A stretch of 64,000 nt of DNA from Azospirillum thermophilum (GTDB taxonomy: Bacteria; Pseudomonadota; Alphaproteobacteria; Azospirillales; Azospirillaceae). Where the stretch lies: NCBI RefSeq assembly GCF_003130795.1, contig NZ_CP029356.1:580501-644500 (forward strand), read 5' to 3'. The translations under genes were made by a program, and so were the position numbers. The notes under the pieces were generated by a model. That model ran no database searches. It saw only the letters and a program-made list of their open reading frames with translations, and was not told the origin of the DNA. Each line of letters starts with the position of its first letter. Position 1 is the stretch's first letter. This document shows positions 11,240 to 19,895 of the stretch, in pieces.

Positions 11240-12040
11240 ATGAAGGGACGGGTCCTGATCGTCGCCGGCTCCGATTCCGGGGGCGGGGCGGGCATCCAGG
11301 CCGACATCAAGGCGGTCAGTGCGCTCGACGCCTATGCGGCGACCGCCATCGCCGCCCTGACCGCCCAGAACACCCAGGGCGTGTTCGGGGTCGTGCCGGT
11401 CGATCCCGCCTTCGTCGCCCTGCAGATGAAGGTGGTGCTGGAGGACATCGGGGCCGACGCCATCAAGCTGGGCATGCTCGGCAACAGCGCGGTGATCGAG
11501 GCGGTCGCGGCCGAGATCGAGGCGCGGGCGATCAACATCCCACTGGTCGTCGATCCGGTGATGGTCGCCAAGAGCGGCCACTTCCTGCTGGAGCCGGACG
11601 CCGTGCTCAGCCTGCGCAAGCGCCTGCTGCCCTATGCGGAGATCGTCACCCCGAACCTGCCGGAGGCGCAGGCCCTGACCGACATCGAGGTGAAGGACCT
11701 CGACGGCATGCGGCAGGCGGCCGAGCTTCTGTTGTCCTTCGGGCCGAAGGCCGTTCTGCTGAAGGGCGGCCATCTGGAGAGCGACACGCTGTTCGACCTG
11801 CTGGTGACCGAGGATGGGGAGGAGCTGTTCCGCGGCGAGCGGGTCCACACCCCGCACACCCACGGCACCGGCTGCACCATGGCGTCGGCCATCGCCGCCG
11901 GGCTGGCCCAGGGAATGGGCGTGCGCGACGCGGTGGCGCGGGCGCGGGCCTATGTGGAGACGGCGATCCTCACCGCGCCCGGTCTGGGGCATGGGCACGG
12001 GCCGTTGAACCACCTGCACACGGTTCGCCCCTTCCCCTGA
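11240..12040 (+). CDS. thiD: Hydroxymethylpyrimidine/phosphomethylpyrimidine kinase
   Basis: A 266-residue ribokinase-fold enzyme that phosphorylates HMP and HMP-P in thiamine synthesis. The N-terminal signature VAGSDSGGGAGIQADIKA and the C-terminal HGTGCTMASAIAAGLAQG loop, with its catalytic-region Cys, are intact. It is coupled to glmM with a 1-base gap. No other thiamine gene is visible and I see no TPP riboswitch in front of it, so it may be expressed with glmM. Some family members act on pyridoxal instead. Confidence 0.94.
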   Translation: MKGRVLIVAGSDSGGGAGIQADIKAVSALDAYAATAIAALTAQNTQGVFGVVPVDPAFVALQMKVVLEDIGADAIKLGMLGNSAVIEAVAAEIEARAINIPLVVDPVMVAKSGHFLLEPDAVLSLRKRLLPYAEIVTPNLPEAQALTDIEVKDLDGMRQAAELLLSFGPKAVLLKGGHLESDTLFDLLVTEDGEELFRGERVHTPHTHGTGCTMASAIAAGLAQGMGVRDAVARARAYVETAILTAPGLGHGHGPLNHLHTVRPFP

Positions 12041-12065
12041 GAGGGGGCCTGTCCCGGAGTCGGCG

Positions 12066-13475
12066 TCAGACGATCGACAGCGGGGCGGTGGCCGGGGCGT
12101 CCAGGGTTGCGGCCAGTGCCCGCAGCCCGCGTTCCGCCTCCTCCCGGCTGGGCGGCTTGCTGAGAGCCACGCGCACGGCATGGGGCGCGCTGCTGCGGCC
12201 GACCGCGAAGACGTCGGCCCCGGTCACGATGGCGCCGCGGCGGCGGGCCTCCGCGATGAAGTCGTCACGCCGCCAGGGCTCGGGAAGCACCAGCCAGAGG
12301 AACGGCGCCGCCGGATCGCCGGACACCACGGATGGCGGCAGGATCGCGCGGGCGATCTGCCGGCGCACCCGGTCCTCGGCCCGCTGGACCTCGACGATCC
12401 GGTCTCCGGTGCCGTCGTTGATCCAGCGCGTCGCCACCTCCGCCGCCAACCCCGGCGCCGCATATTGCAGGGCGCGGACCGTCGCCTCCACCCGTGGGCG
12501 CAGGGACGGCGGCGCCACGACGTAGCCGACGCGCAGCCCGGCGCTCATGCTCTTCGACACGCTGTTGACGTGCAGCGTGATGTCCGGCGCGATGGCCTGG
12601 AGCGGCGTGGCGTCATCGACCAGATGGCCGAAGACATCGTCCTCGATCAGCACCACCGAATGCCGCCGGGCGATCTCCACGATCTCCAGCCGGCGTTCGT
12701 AGGGCGTCATCACGGCCGTCGGATTCTGGATGGTCGGCACGAAATAGAGCGCCTTGGGGCCCAGCCGCCGGCAGGCGCTGTCGAACGCGTCCGGCACGAT
12801 TCCGTGCTCGTCGATCGCTATTCCTTCCAGGTAGTAGCCCATCGTCGCGGCGATGGTCTTCATGCCGTAGTTGGTCAGCCGCTCGGTCAGCACCACGTCG
12901 CCGGGTCGCGCGACGGCGGCGAGCGCCACGGCCATGGCGTTCTGTGCCCCGGTGGTCAGCACGACCGAGTCGGCGGTCGCCTCCAGCCGATGGTGCCGCT
13001 CCAGCCAGCGGGCGCCGGCCGCCCGGTGGGCCGGCAGGCCGGCATGGGGCGGATAGGCCAGGAACTGCACCGCCTGTCCGGAGGCGGCGATGGCGGCCAG
13101 CGTCGGGCCGAACATCTGGTCGGCGACGCTGTGCTGGGGATGGACGACGGTCATGTTGACCGCCTCCAGGTCCTCCCCCTCGGGCATGGGCAGCGCCCGG
13201 CCGCGGTCCAGCCGGTGTCCCTGCACGAAGGTGCCGCGCCCGACCTCGCCGCCGATCAGCCCGCGCTTCTCCGCCTCGGCATAGGCGCGGGTGATGGTGC
13301 CGACGGTGACGCCGAGCTGGTAGGCGAGCTCGCGATGGGTGGGAAGCCGCGTGCCGGCAGCGAGCCGGCCGGCGGCGATGTCGTCGGCCAGTGCGTCGGC
13401 AATGGCGCGGTAGCGGGGACCGGTGCGCCCGGCCAGATCCGGAGTCCAGGGTGTCATGGGCGACAATGATGACAT
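12066..13475 (-). CDS. MocR-type GntR regulator with aminotransferase domain
   Basis: This 469-residue protein fuses an N-terminal GntR winged helix (GTRLPTHRELAYQLGVTVGT) to a fold-type I aminotransferase-like domain. The PLP-binding lysine is Lys308 in VNSVSKSMSAG. MocR proteins such as PdxR and GabR use PLP as a co-effector and bind spaced direct repeats. GACAAT repeats lie around its own start. A second in-frame ATG at 13457 would begin MTPWTPDLAG. Neither start has a clear ribosome-binding site. The regulated pathway cannot be read from the neighbours. Confidence 0.92.
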   Translation of the reverse strand: MSSLSPMTPWTPDLAGRTGPRYRAIADALADDIAAGRLAAGTRLPTHRELAYQLGVTVGTITRAYAEAEKRGLIGGEVGRGTFVQGHRLDRGRALPMPEGEDLEAVNMTVVHPQHSVADQMFGPTLAAIAASGQAVQFLAYPPHAGLPAHRAAGARWLERHHRLEATADSVVLTTGAQNAMAVALAAVARPGDVVLTERLTNYGMKTIAATMGYYLEGIAIDEHGIVPDAFDSACRRLGPKALYFVPTIQNPTAVMTPYERRLEIVEIARRHSVVLIEDDVFGHLVDDATPLQAIAPDITLHVNSVSKSMSAGLRVGYVVAPPSLRPRVEATVRALQYAAPGLAAEVATRWINDGTGDRIVEVQRAEDRVRRQIARAILPPSVVSGDPAAPFLWLVLPEPWRRDDFIAEARRRGAIVTGADVFAVGRSSAPHAVRVALSKPPSREEAERGLRALAATLDAPATAPLSIV

Positions 13476-13541
13476 TCCCTGGGGACAATGGCAATGGTTG
13501 GCTGATTGTCATCATCCTCTGGGAAGTGCGACGGTGACAAT
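13462..13541. promoter_or_regulatory. GACAAT repeat cluster, candidate MocR operator
   Basis: The hexamer GACAAT occurs at 13462, 13484 and 13536, with its inverse ATTGTC at 13505. The first spacings are 22 and 21 bases, about two helical turns. A longer mirror pair, ATGATGACA (13466-13474) and TGTCATCAT (13507-13515), overlaps them. The cluster covers the start and promoter side of the MocR gene, so autoregulation is likely. Confidence 0.55.
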
Positions 13542-13602
13542 CCTGATGTGGGAGAGCCATCTCCGGACCGGTCGCCGCCTGCCCGGCGCAGCGGCGAAGC
13601 GC

Positions 13603-14346
13603 TCAGGACTGCGAGGCGAGCGACACGGCGTCCGCGCCGGCGACGAGCCGCATCGGGCTGGCCGGATCGGTGGCGGCCCGCCAGACCGCGTCCGCCACGT
13701 CGGCTGGCCGGGTGACCAGGGACGGCTGCTGCCAGGCGGCGAACACGCTCTGCGCCAGTGGGGCATAGGCCGGCGGGATGCCGTCCTTCATGCGGGACTG
13801 TGCGGTCTTCGAGAAGGCGGTGTCCGGCGCCCGGCCCGGAAGAACCAGATGCGCGCGCACATCGAACGGCTCCAGTTCCAGCGCCAGGGATTCCGTGAAG
13901 GCGTTCACCGCCGCCTTGCTCGCCGTGTAGACCGAAAGCAGATGCAGCGGCTTCAGGGTGACGCTGGAGGTGATGTTGATGATGACACCCGACCGCCGCT
14001 CTCTGAACTGCGGCAGCACCGCCTGCGTCATCGCGATGGTGCCGAAGGTATTGGTGTCGAAGATCTCGCGCACCGCCTCCATCGGGACGCCTTCCAGCGC
14101 GTTCAGAAGGCCGATCCCCGCGTTGTTGACCAGCACGTCGACCGGACCGGCCTCGTCGACCGCGCGCCGGATGCTGTCGGGATCGGTGACGTCGAGGCGC
14201 AGGATGCGCAGGCGGTCCGATCGGGGCATCAGGTCGTCGCGCGGCGTCCGCATGGTCGCGATGACCGTCCAATCGCGGCCGAGGAAGTGACGGGCGGTTT
14301 CCAGTCCGAATCCGGACGAGCAGCCGGTGACGAGAATGGTCTTCAT
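13603..14346 (-). CDS. Short-chain dehydrogenase/reductase (SDR)
   Basis: A classical SDR of 247 residues with a Rossmann fold. The cofactor motif is TGCSSGFG (residues 7-14), followed by NNAGIG and the catalytic pair YTASK. The absence of an early basic residue after the glycine motif does not settle NAD versus NADP preference. The start at 14346 follows CAGGAG. A longer in-frame start would overlap the divergent AraC gene. The neighbouring AraC regulator is divergent and probably controls it. The substrate is unknown. Confidence 0.9.
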   Translation of the reverse strand: MKTILVTGCSSGFGLETARHFLGRDWTVIATMRTPRDDLMPRSDRLRILRLDVTDPDSIRRAVDEAGPVDVLVNNAGIGLLNALEGVPMEAVREIFDTNTFGTIAMTQAVLPQFRERRSGVIINITSSVTLKPLHLLSVYTASKAAVNAFTESLALELEPFDVRAHLVLPGRAPDTAFSKTAQSRMKDGIPPAYAPLAQSVFAAWQQPSLVTRPADVADAVWRAATDPASPMRLVAGADAVSLASQS

Positions 14347-14446
14347 GAGAGGGGCTCCTGTCGGTGGGGTGCGGGAACGACGATAGACCGGCCGTCCCGG
14401 ACCATCTACGATTGGAAGTCCGTTCTTCATTTGCAGGAGTCCGAAC

Positions 14447-15352
14447 ATGACCGACCCGCTCGCGCAGGTGGTCGGCTTGCTCCAGCCGAGCGCCGCCTTC
14501 TCGAAGATCGTTCATGGCGCCGGCCCCTGGCGGGTCCGCCGATCGGAATCCGGGCGTCCGTTCTATTGTTTGGTCCTCGATGGCTCCTGCTGCCTCACCG
14601 TCCGCGGGAAGGAGCCGATCCTCCTGGAGAAGGACGATTTCGTGCTGATCCCCGCGGCGCACGAGTTCGCGATGTCCAGCCGCGACCCGACGCCGTGGGG
14701 GGCCGGCGACACGCTGCCGGTCGAACTGCGACCGGGGGAGTTCCTGCTCGGCACCCCCGACCGTCCGCCGGAGGTTTGCAATCTCATCGGCTACTGCGCC
14801 TTCGGATCGGCCGACGCGGCCATCCTGGTCTCGCTGCTTCCCCAGCTCATCCATGTTCGCGGCGACCGCAGGCTGGCGACCCTGGCGCAGCTGGTGAACG
14901 AGGAGTCGCGCGCTCTCCGGCCGGCGCGGGAGGTCGTCCTGGCACGCCTGCTTGAGGTGCTGCTGATCGAGGCCTTGCGCTCGGCGGCGGGGCCGGACGG
15001 ATTCCCGGGGCTGTTGCGCGGCCTCGGCGACGAGCGTCTCGCCGTCGCCCTGCGGCACATCCACGAACGCCCGGCGACGCCGTGGACGGTTGCCCAACTG
15101 GCGAAGGAAGCCGCTTTGTCGCGGTCGAGCTTCTTCGAGCGGTTCCGGCGGGCGGTGGGTGTCGCGCCGATGGAGTATCTGCTCCATTGGCGCATGGCGC
15201 TGGCGAAGGACATGCTCCGCCGGAAACAGGGCGGAATCGCCGAGATCGCGGAACGCGTCGGCTACAGCTCCGCCAGCACCTTCAGCGTCGCCTTCGCCCG
15301 CCATGTCGGCGTGCCGCCGGCGATGTACGCCCGGCAACAACCGGCGGAGTGA
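14447..15352 (+). CDS. AraC family transcriptional regulator
   Basis: A 301-residue regulator with an N-terminal cupin-like sensor (about residues 10-190, AraC_N/cupin_6 type, with VLIPAAHEFAMSS) and a C-terminal double helix-turn-helix (about 205-298, with AALSRSSFFERFRR and RVGYSSASTFSVAFARHVG). Such AraC genes often sit divergent from the oxidoreductase they activate, here the SDR 100 bases away. The inducer is unknown. Confidence 0.92.
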   Translation: MTDPLAQVVGLLQPSAAFSKIVHGAGPWRVRRSESGRPFYCLVLDGSCCLTVRGKEPILLEKDDFVLIPAAHEFAMSSRDPTPWGAGDTLPVELRPGEFLLGTPDRPPEVCNLIGYCAFGSADAAILVSLLPQLIHVRGDRRLATLAQLVNEESRALRPAREVVLARLLEVLLIEALRSAAGPDGFPGLLRGLGDERLAVALRHIHERPATPWTVAQLAKEAALSRSSFFERFRRAVGVAPMEYLLHWRMALAKDMLRRKQGGIAEIAERVGYSSASTFSVAFARHVGVPPAMYARQQPAE

Positions 15353-15439
15353 CGGGGGGCGGCGCGGCTGTGTCCTTCGTCGGGCACGCGGATTGGGGTG
15401 TGGCCGCCGAGATACATCCGCGGTCGGAAATGTAATGGT

Positions 15440-15490
15440 GACAATTATGCTTTTGACCCGCGTGATTGCGCAGGGATAATCGCGATTGTC
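15440..15490. promoter_or_regulatory. GACAAT/ATTGTC pair upstream of DUF1127 gene
   Basis: GACAAT at 15440-15445 sits in the nonamer GGTGACAAT, which also occurs in the MocR cluster (13533-13541). An inverse ATTGTC is at 15485-15490. The pair precedes the first gene of the DUF1127-GNAT-dehydratase cluster. Shared control by the MocR protein is an inference. Confidence 0.35.
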
Positions 15491-15530
15491 TCGATTTTCC
15501 GAGCAACACGCACCTTATCGGGAGGTCCCC

Positions 15531-15773
15531 ATGCGCAAGTTCGAAGCGACCGACAGCAACGGCCCGTCCCTGGCCGCCGTCCAGGTCACCGTGCGCGGGG
15601 TTTCCACCTGGGTCCGCCCGCTGTGGAAAATCGTCGACATGCTGTTCGACGCCTGCGAGCGGTCGCGGCAGCGCCGCGCGCTGATGGCGCTTGACGATTA
15701 TTTGCTGAAGGATATCGGCATCAGCCGGACCGACGCCGAGCACGAGGTCCGCAAACCCTTCTGGAGAGGCTGA
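15531..15773 (+). CDS. DUF1127 domain small protein
   Basis: An 80-residue protein with the C-terminal DUF1127 signature LDDYLLKDIGISRTDAEHEV followed by KPFW. DUF1127 proteins are small, often basic, and in several alphaproteobacteria bind RNA or affect stress and phosphate responses. The start at 15531 follows GGGAGG. The stop lies 6 bases before the GNAT gene, so they are co-transcribed. The first 45 residues are a more variable amphipathic stretch. Confidence 0.88.
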   Translation: MRKFEATDSNGPSLAAVQVTVRGVSTWVRPLWKIVDMLFDACERSRQRRALMALDDYLLKDIGISRTDAEHEVRKPFWRG

Positions 15774-15779
15774 GGCCCC

Positions 15780-16193
15780 ATGACCGATACCTTCATCACC
15801 TACGCCATCGAACCCGACCTGACGGCCGACGATTTCGTCGACGTGCTGGAGCGGTCGGGCCTGGCGGAGCGCCGGCCGGTCTCCGACCGGCCGCGCGTGG
15901 AGGCGATGCTCCGCAACGCGCAGCTCATCATCACGGCACGGGCGGACGGCGCCCTGATTGGCGTCGCCCGCTCGGTCACCGACTTTGTCTATTGCTGCTA
16001 CCTGTCGGACCTGGCGGTCGATCGCGCCTGGCAGGGACACGGCATCGGCAAGGAGCTGATGCGCCGCACGCGCGACGCGGTGGGCGAGGGGACGATGTGC
16101 CTGCTCCTTTCCGCGCCCAAGGCGGTGAGCTTCTACGAGGCGGCCGGGCTGCAGCGGCACCCGCAGGCCTTCCTCTTCACCGACCTCAAGTAA
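15780..16193 (+). CDS. GNAT family N-acetyltransferase
   Basis: A 137-residue single-domain acetyltransferase. The acetyl-CoA loop is visible as RAWQGHGIGKELMRRT, after the beta strand CYLSDLAVD, and the C-terminal FYEAAGLQRH is typical. The acceptor could be a small molecule, an amine or a protein. It lies between the DUF1127 gene and the PLP dehydratase with short gaps, which suggests one operon. Confidence 0.9.
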   Translation: MTDTFITYAIEPDLTADDFVDVLERSGLAERRPVSDRPRVEAMLRNAQLIITARADGALIGVARSVTDFVYCCYLSDLAVDRAWQGHGIGKELMRRTRDAVGEGTMCLLLSAPKAVSFYEAAGLQRHPQAFLFTDLK

Positions 16194-16225
16194 CCACCCG
16201 GTTCTTGTCCAGGGAGTTCCGCCGC

Positions 16226-17203
16226 ATGACCGACACCACGGGCCTTGCCATCTCCTTCGCCGACGTGGCGGGGGCGGCGGAGCGGATCGCCGGCGTCGCC
16301 CACCGCACGCCGGTCCTGACCAGCCGGACCGCCGACGCGGGGACCGGCGGGACCCTGCTGTTCAAGTGCGAGAATCTGCAGCGCACCGGCGCCTTCAAGA
16401 TTCGCGGCGCCTACAACGCCATCGCCCGGTTCACGCCGGAGCAGCGCGCCGCCGGGGTCGTCGCCTATTCCTCCGGCAACCACGCCCAGGCGATCGCGCT
16501 GGCGGCCCGCCTGCTGGAGGTGAGGGCGACCATCGTGATGCCGATGGATGCCCCTGCCGCGAAGCTGGAGGCGACGCGCGGCTACGGCGGCGACGTGATC
16601 CTCTACGACCGCTATGCCGAGCCACCCGAGGCCGCGGTCGCCCGCGTGCTGGCCGAGCGGGGCGGTACCCTCATCCCGCCCTTCGACCATCCGCATGTGA
16701 TGGCCGGGCAGGGGACCGTCGCCAAGGAACTGATCGAGGAGGCCGGCGCGCTCGACCTGCTGGTGGTGCCGACCAGCGGCGGCGGGCTGCTCGCCGGCTG
16801 CGCGGTCGCCGCGAAGAGCCTCAGTCCCGGCTGCCGCGTCGTCGGCGTCGAGCCGGAGACGGGCAACGACGCCCAGCGGAGCCTGCGCAGCGGCGCCATC
16901 GTCCGCATCGAACCGCCGCGGACCATCGCCGACGGTGCGCAGAGCCGGAGCGTCGGCCAGCTCACCTTCCCGGTGATGCAGCGGCTGGTCGACGACATCG
17001 AGACGGTCAGCGACGCCGAGCTGGTCGAGGCCATGCGCTTCTTCGCCGGCCGGATGAAGCTCCTGGTGGAGCCGACCGGTTGTCTCGCCGCCGCCGCCGT
17101 CCTGTCCGGGCGTCTCGATGTAGGCGGCAAGCGCGTCGGCATCGTGCTGACCGGCGGCAACGTCGACCTCGCCCGCTTCGCGGCACTCGTCCAGGCGGCA
17201 TAG
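16226..17203 (+). CDS. Threonine/serine dehydratase-like PLP enzyme
   Basis: A fold-type II PLP enzyme of 325 residues, without the ACT-like regulatory domain of biosynthetic IlvA. The PLP lysine is Lys58 in RTGAFKIRGAYNA, and SGGGLLAG forms the phosphate loop. The start at 16226 follows AGGGAG. Family members include catabolic threonine dehydratase, hydroxyaspartate dehydratase, serine racemase and the ectoine-pathway protein EutB. No ectoine genes are adjacent, so I keep the general name. PhzF-like and MaoC-like genes follow in the same direction. Confidence 0.9.
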   Translation: MTDTTGLAISFADVAGAAERIAGVAHRTPVLTSRTADAGTGGTLLFKCENLQRTGAFKIRGAYNAIARFTPEQRAAGVVAYSSGNHAQAIALAARLLEVRATIVMPMDAPAAKLEATRGYGGDVILYDRYAEPPEAAVARVLAERGGTLIPPFDHPHVMAGQGTVAKELIEEAGALDLLVVPTSGGGLLAGCAVAAKSLSPGCRVVGVEPETGNDAQRSLRSGAIVRIEPPRTIADGAQSRSVGQLTFPVMQRLVDDIETVSDAELVEAMRFFAGRMKLLVEPTGCLAAAAVLSGRLDVGGKRVGIVLTGGNVDLARFAALVQAA

Positions 17204-17278
17204 ACCGCCAACAGCATTCGGGCGGCGTCAGGGCCGTCGACGGTCTGACCAGCTCAGCCCCGGAACAGGGAGCCATCC

Positions 17279-18069
17279 ATGCGCTTGCCCATCTATCAGG
17301 TCGATGCCTTCACCGACACCGTCTTCGCCGGGAACCCGGCGGCGGTGGTGCCGCTGGAGACGTGGCTGCCCGACGACCGGCTGCAGGCCGTCGCGGCGGA
17401 GAACAACCTTGCGGAGACCGCCTTCTTCCTGAAGTCGGGGATGGCTACGAGCTGCGCTGGTTCACGCCGACGGTGGAGGTCGATCTGTGCGGCCACGCCA
17501 CGCTGGCGACCGCCTTCGTCGTCTCGACCATCCTCGAACCCGGCCGCGACCACATGGCCTTCGCCACGCGGCAGGCCGGCACGCTGACCGTCACCCGCGA
17601 GGGCGACCGCCTCGTCCTCGACTTCCCCAGCCGGCCGCTGGCCCGTGCCGAGTCGCCCGATCCCAATCTGGTGGAGGCGCTGGGCGGCGGCTGGCCGGTG
17701 GAGATCCTGGGTGGGCGCGAATACTACGTCGTCTACGAGGACGAGGAGACGGTGAGGCGTTTGGCGCCGGACATGGTGCGGCTCGGCCGGCTCGACCGGC
17801 CCGGCGTCTGCGTGACGGCGCCGGCCCGCCATGGCGGCGACTTCGTGTCGCGCTCCTTCGCTCCCGGCTTCGGCATTCCGGAGGATCCGGTGACCGGGTC
17901 GACCCATTGCACGCTCACCCCCTATTGGGCGGAGCGGCTGGGCAAGACGCGGCTGGAGGCCCGCCAGATCTCGGCGCGCGGCGGCAACCTGAGCTGCGAG
18001 CTTGCCGGCGACCGGGTGAGGATCGGCGGCCATGCCGTGCTTTATCTGGAGGGCAGCATCCGCGTCTGA
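17279..18069 (+). pseudogene. PhzF family isomerase, frameshifted
   Basis: The first frame reads MRLPIYQVDAFTDTVFAGNP and continues to FFLKSG. Homology then moves to another frame with DGYELRWFTPTVEVDLCGHA and goes on to the end, with the family motif PEDPVTGSTHC. Adding one G to the G4 run at 17437-17440 restores a single frame of 263 residues, normal for PhzF epimerases/isomerases. The conserved N-terminal catalytic-region Glu (NNLAETAFF) and both halves are otherwise intact. The break is either a sequencing error or a recent mutation. The substrate is unknown. Confidence 0.88.
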
Positions 18070-18132
18070 CCGGCTGGGCAAGCAATGGCGGCCCGTGCAA
18101 ACTGTCGCCCGACACAGCAAAGGGGAGGACAA

Positions 18133-18591
18133 ATGCCGGGCCGCTATTTCGAGGAGTTTCGCGTCGGCGACGTGATCGAGACGGAAGGGGCCACCCTGAC
18201 CGAGAGCATGATCATGGACTTCGCCCAGCGCTACGACCCGCAACCCTTCCACATGGATGCGGTCGCGGCGGCGGAGGGGCCGTTCGGCGGGATCATCGCC
18301 AGCGGGTTCCAGACGCTGGCGCTGACCTTCCGGCTGTTCCGCGACACCGGCGCCATCACCGGCACCAGCCTCGGCGGATCCGGGGCGGACGAGCTGCGCT
18401 GGCTGCGGCCGGTGCGGCCGGGCGACACGCTGCGGGTGCGGGTGGAGGTGCGGGAGGCGACGCCCTCGCGCCGCGGCGACCGCGGCACGGTGCGCCTGTT
18501 CTACACGGCGCTGAACCAGCGCGGGGAGGAGGTCATGACGGTGACGATGAACCACCTGATCGCGGCGCGGACTCCGCCCGCCGCACGATGA
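18133..18591 (+). CDS. MaoC family dehydratase
   Basis: A 152-residue hot-dog fold protein of the MaoC/R-specific hydratase type. The active-site region YDPQPFHMD holds the conserved Asp and His, followed by IIASGFQTLALTFRL. Such enzymes hydrate enoyl-CoA or a related thioester. The start at 18133 follows GGGGAGGA. An in-frame ATG at 18085 lacks such a site. It follows the PhzF-like gene by 63 bases and could be in the same operon. Confidence 0.92.
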   Translation: MPGRYFEEFRVGDVIETEGATLTESMIMDFAQRYDPQPFHMDAVAAAEGPFGGIIASGFQTLALTFRLFRDTGAITGTSLGGSGADELRWLRPVRPGDTLRVRVEVREATPSRRGDRGTVRLFYTALNQRGEEVMTVTMNHLIAARTPPAAR

Positions 18592-18716
18592 AGATCCGGC
18601 CTGCCTGACCGGCGTACCTATCCTGATTGACGCGGGGCGCGCACGGCCCCTATCGTCCGCGCCCGCGTCGCCTTTCATTCCTTTTGCAACCCCACCTCTT
18701 CGGGGAGGAAGTGCCC

Positions 18717-19877
18717 ATGAAGCCCAGCCGCCGGCCCTCGAACCCGCTGTTTTCCTCCGGCCCCTGCGCCAAGCGCCCGGGCTGGTCGCTGGAGGCGCTG
18801 GAGGGCGCGCTGCTCGGCCGGTCGCACCGCTCCAAGCCGGGCAAGGCGAAGCTGAAGGAGGTCATCGACCTCACCCGCGGCATCCTGGGCATCCCCGGCG
18901 ACTATCGCATCGGCATCGTCCCGGCCTCCGACACCGGGGCGGTGGAGATGGCGCTGTGGTCGATGCTGGGCGCGCGCGGCGTCGACATGGTCGCGTGGGA
19001 GAGCTTCGGCAGGGAGTGGCTGAACGACGTCACCAAGCAGCTCCGGCTGCCGGACGTGCGGACGCTGGTGGCCGATTACGGAGTGCTGCCCGACCTGTCG
19101 CAGGTGGACTTCGACCGCGACGTCGTCTTCACCTGGAACGGCACCACCTCGGGCGTGCGGGTGCGCGATGCCGACTGGATCCCGGCCGACCGCAAGGGGC
19201 TGTCGATCTGCGACGCCACCTCCGCCGCCTTCGCGATGGAGCTGCCGTGGGACAAGCTCGACGTCATCACCTGGTCCTGGCAGAAGGTGCTGGGCGGCGA
19301 GGCGGCGCACGGCATGCTGGTGCTGAGCCCGCGCGCGGTGGAGCGGCTGGAAAGCTACGACCCCGGCCGGCCGCTGCCCAAGATCTTCCGCCTGACCAAG
19401 GGCGGCAAGCTGATCGAGGGCATCTTCGAGGGCGACACCATCAACACCCCGTCGATGCTCTGCGTCGAGGACGCCATCGACGGCCTGCGCTGGGCGGTGA
19501 AGGCGGGCGGCCTGCCGCAGCTCATCCGCCGGTCGGAGCAGAACCTCGCCATCGTGGCGGAGTGGGTGGAGCGCAGCGACTGGGCCGGTTTCCTGGCGGC
19601 CGACCCGGCGACCCGCTCCTGCACCTCCATCTGCCTGCGCTTCACCGATCCCGAGGTACTGGCCCTGCCGGCCGAGGCCCAGGCGGCGCTCGCCAAGAAG
19701 ATGTCCGCCCTGCTGGAGGCGGAGGGGGCGGCCTTCGACGCCGGCTCCTACCGCGACGCCCCTGCGGGGCTGCGGCTGTGGGGCGGCGCCACGGTCGAGA
19801 ACGAGGACATGGAGGCGGTGCTTCCCTGGCTCGACTGGGCTTTCCGGACGGCCAAGGCGGAAACGCTGGGGCGCTGA
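18717..19877 (+). CDS. serC: Phosphoserine aminotransferase
   Basis: A 386-residue PLP enzyme that makes phosphoserine from phosphohydroxypyruvate in serine synthesis. It begins with [19 protein letters not shown], the alphaproteobacterial form of the family. The PLP lysine is Lys190 in [14 protein letters not shown]. The start at 18717 follows GGGGAGGA. In related genomes serA usually follows serC. Here it is absent, and an unrelated gene on the opposite strand lies next, ending 18 bases after the serC stop. Confidence 0.95.
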   Translation: MKPSRRPSNPLFSSGPCAKRPGWSLEALEGALLGRSHRSKPGKAKLKEVIDLTRGILGIPGDYRIGIVPASDTGAVEMALWSMLGARGVDMVAWESFGREWLNDVTKQLRLPDVRTLVADYGVLPDLSQVDFDRDVVFTWNGTTSGVRVRDADWIPADRKGLSICDATSAAFAMELPWDKLDVITWSWQKVLGGEAAHGMLVLSPRAVERLESYDPGRPLPKIFRLTKGGKLIEGIFEGDTINTPSMLCVEDAIDGLRWAVKAGGLPQLIRRSEQNLAIVAEWVERSDWAGFLAADPATRSCTSICLRFTDPEVLALPAEAQAALAKKMSALLEAEGAAFDAGSYRDAPAGLRLWGGATVENEDMEAVLPWLDWAFRTAKAETLGR

Positions 19878-19895
19878 CGCTTCCCGCAGCTTCCT

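Noticed and set aside
11160..11240. TPP riboswitch before thiD
   Set aside because: thiD starts one base after the glmM stop and no THI-box sequence is present.
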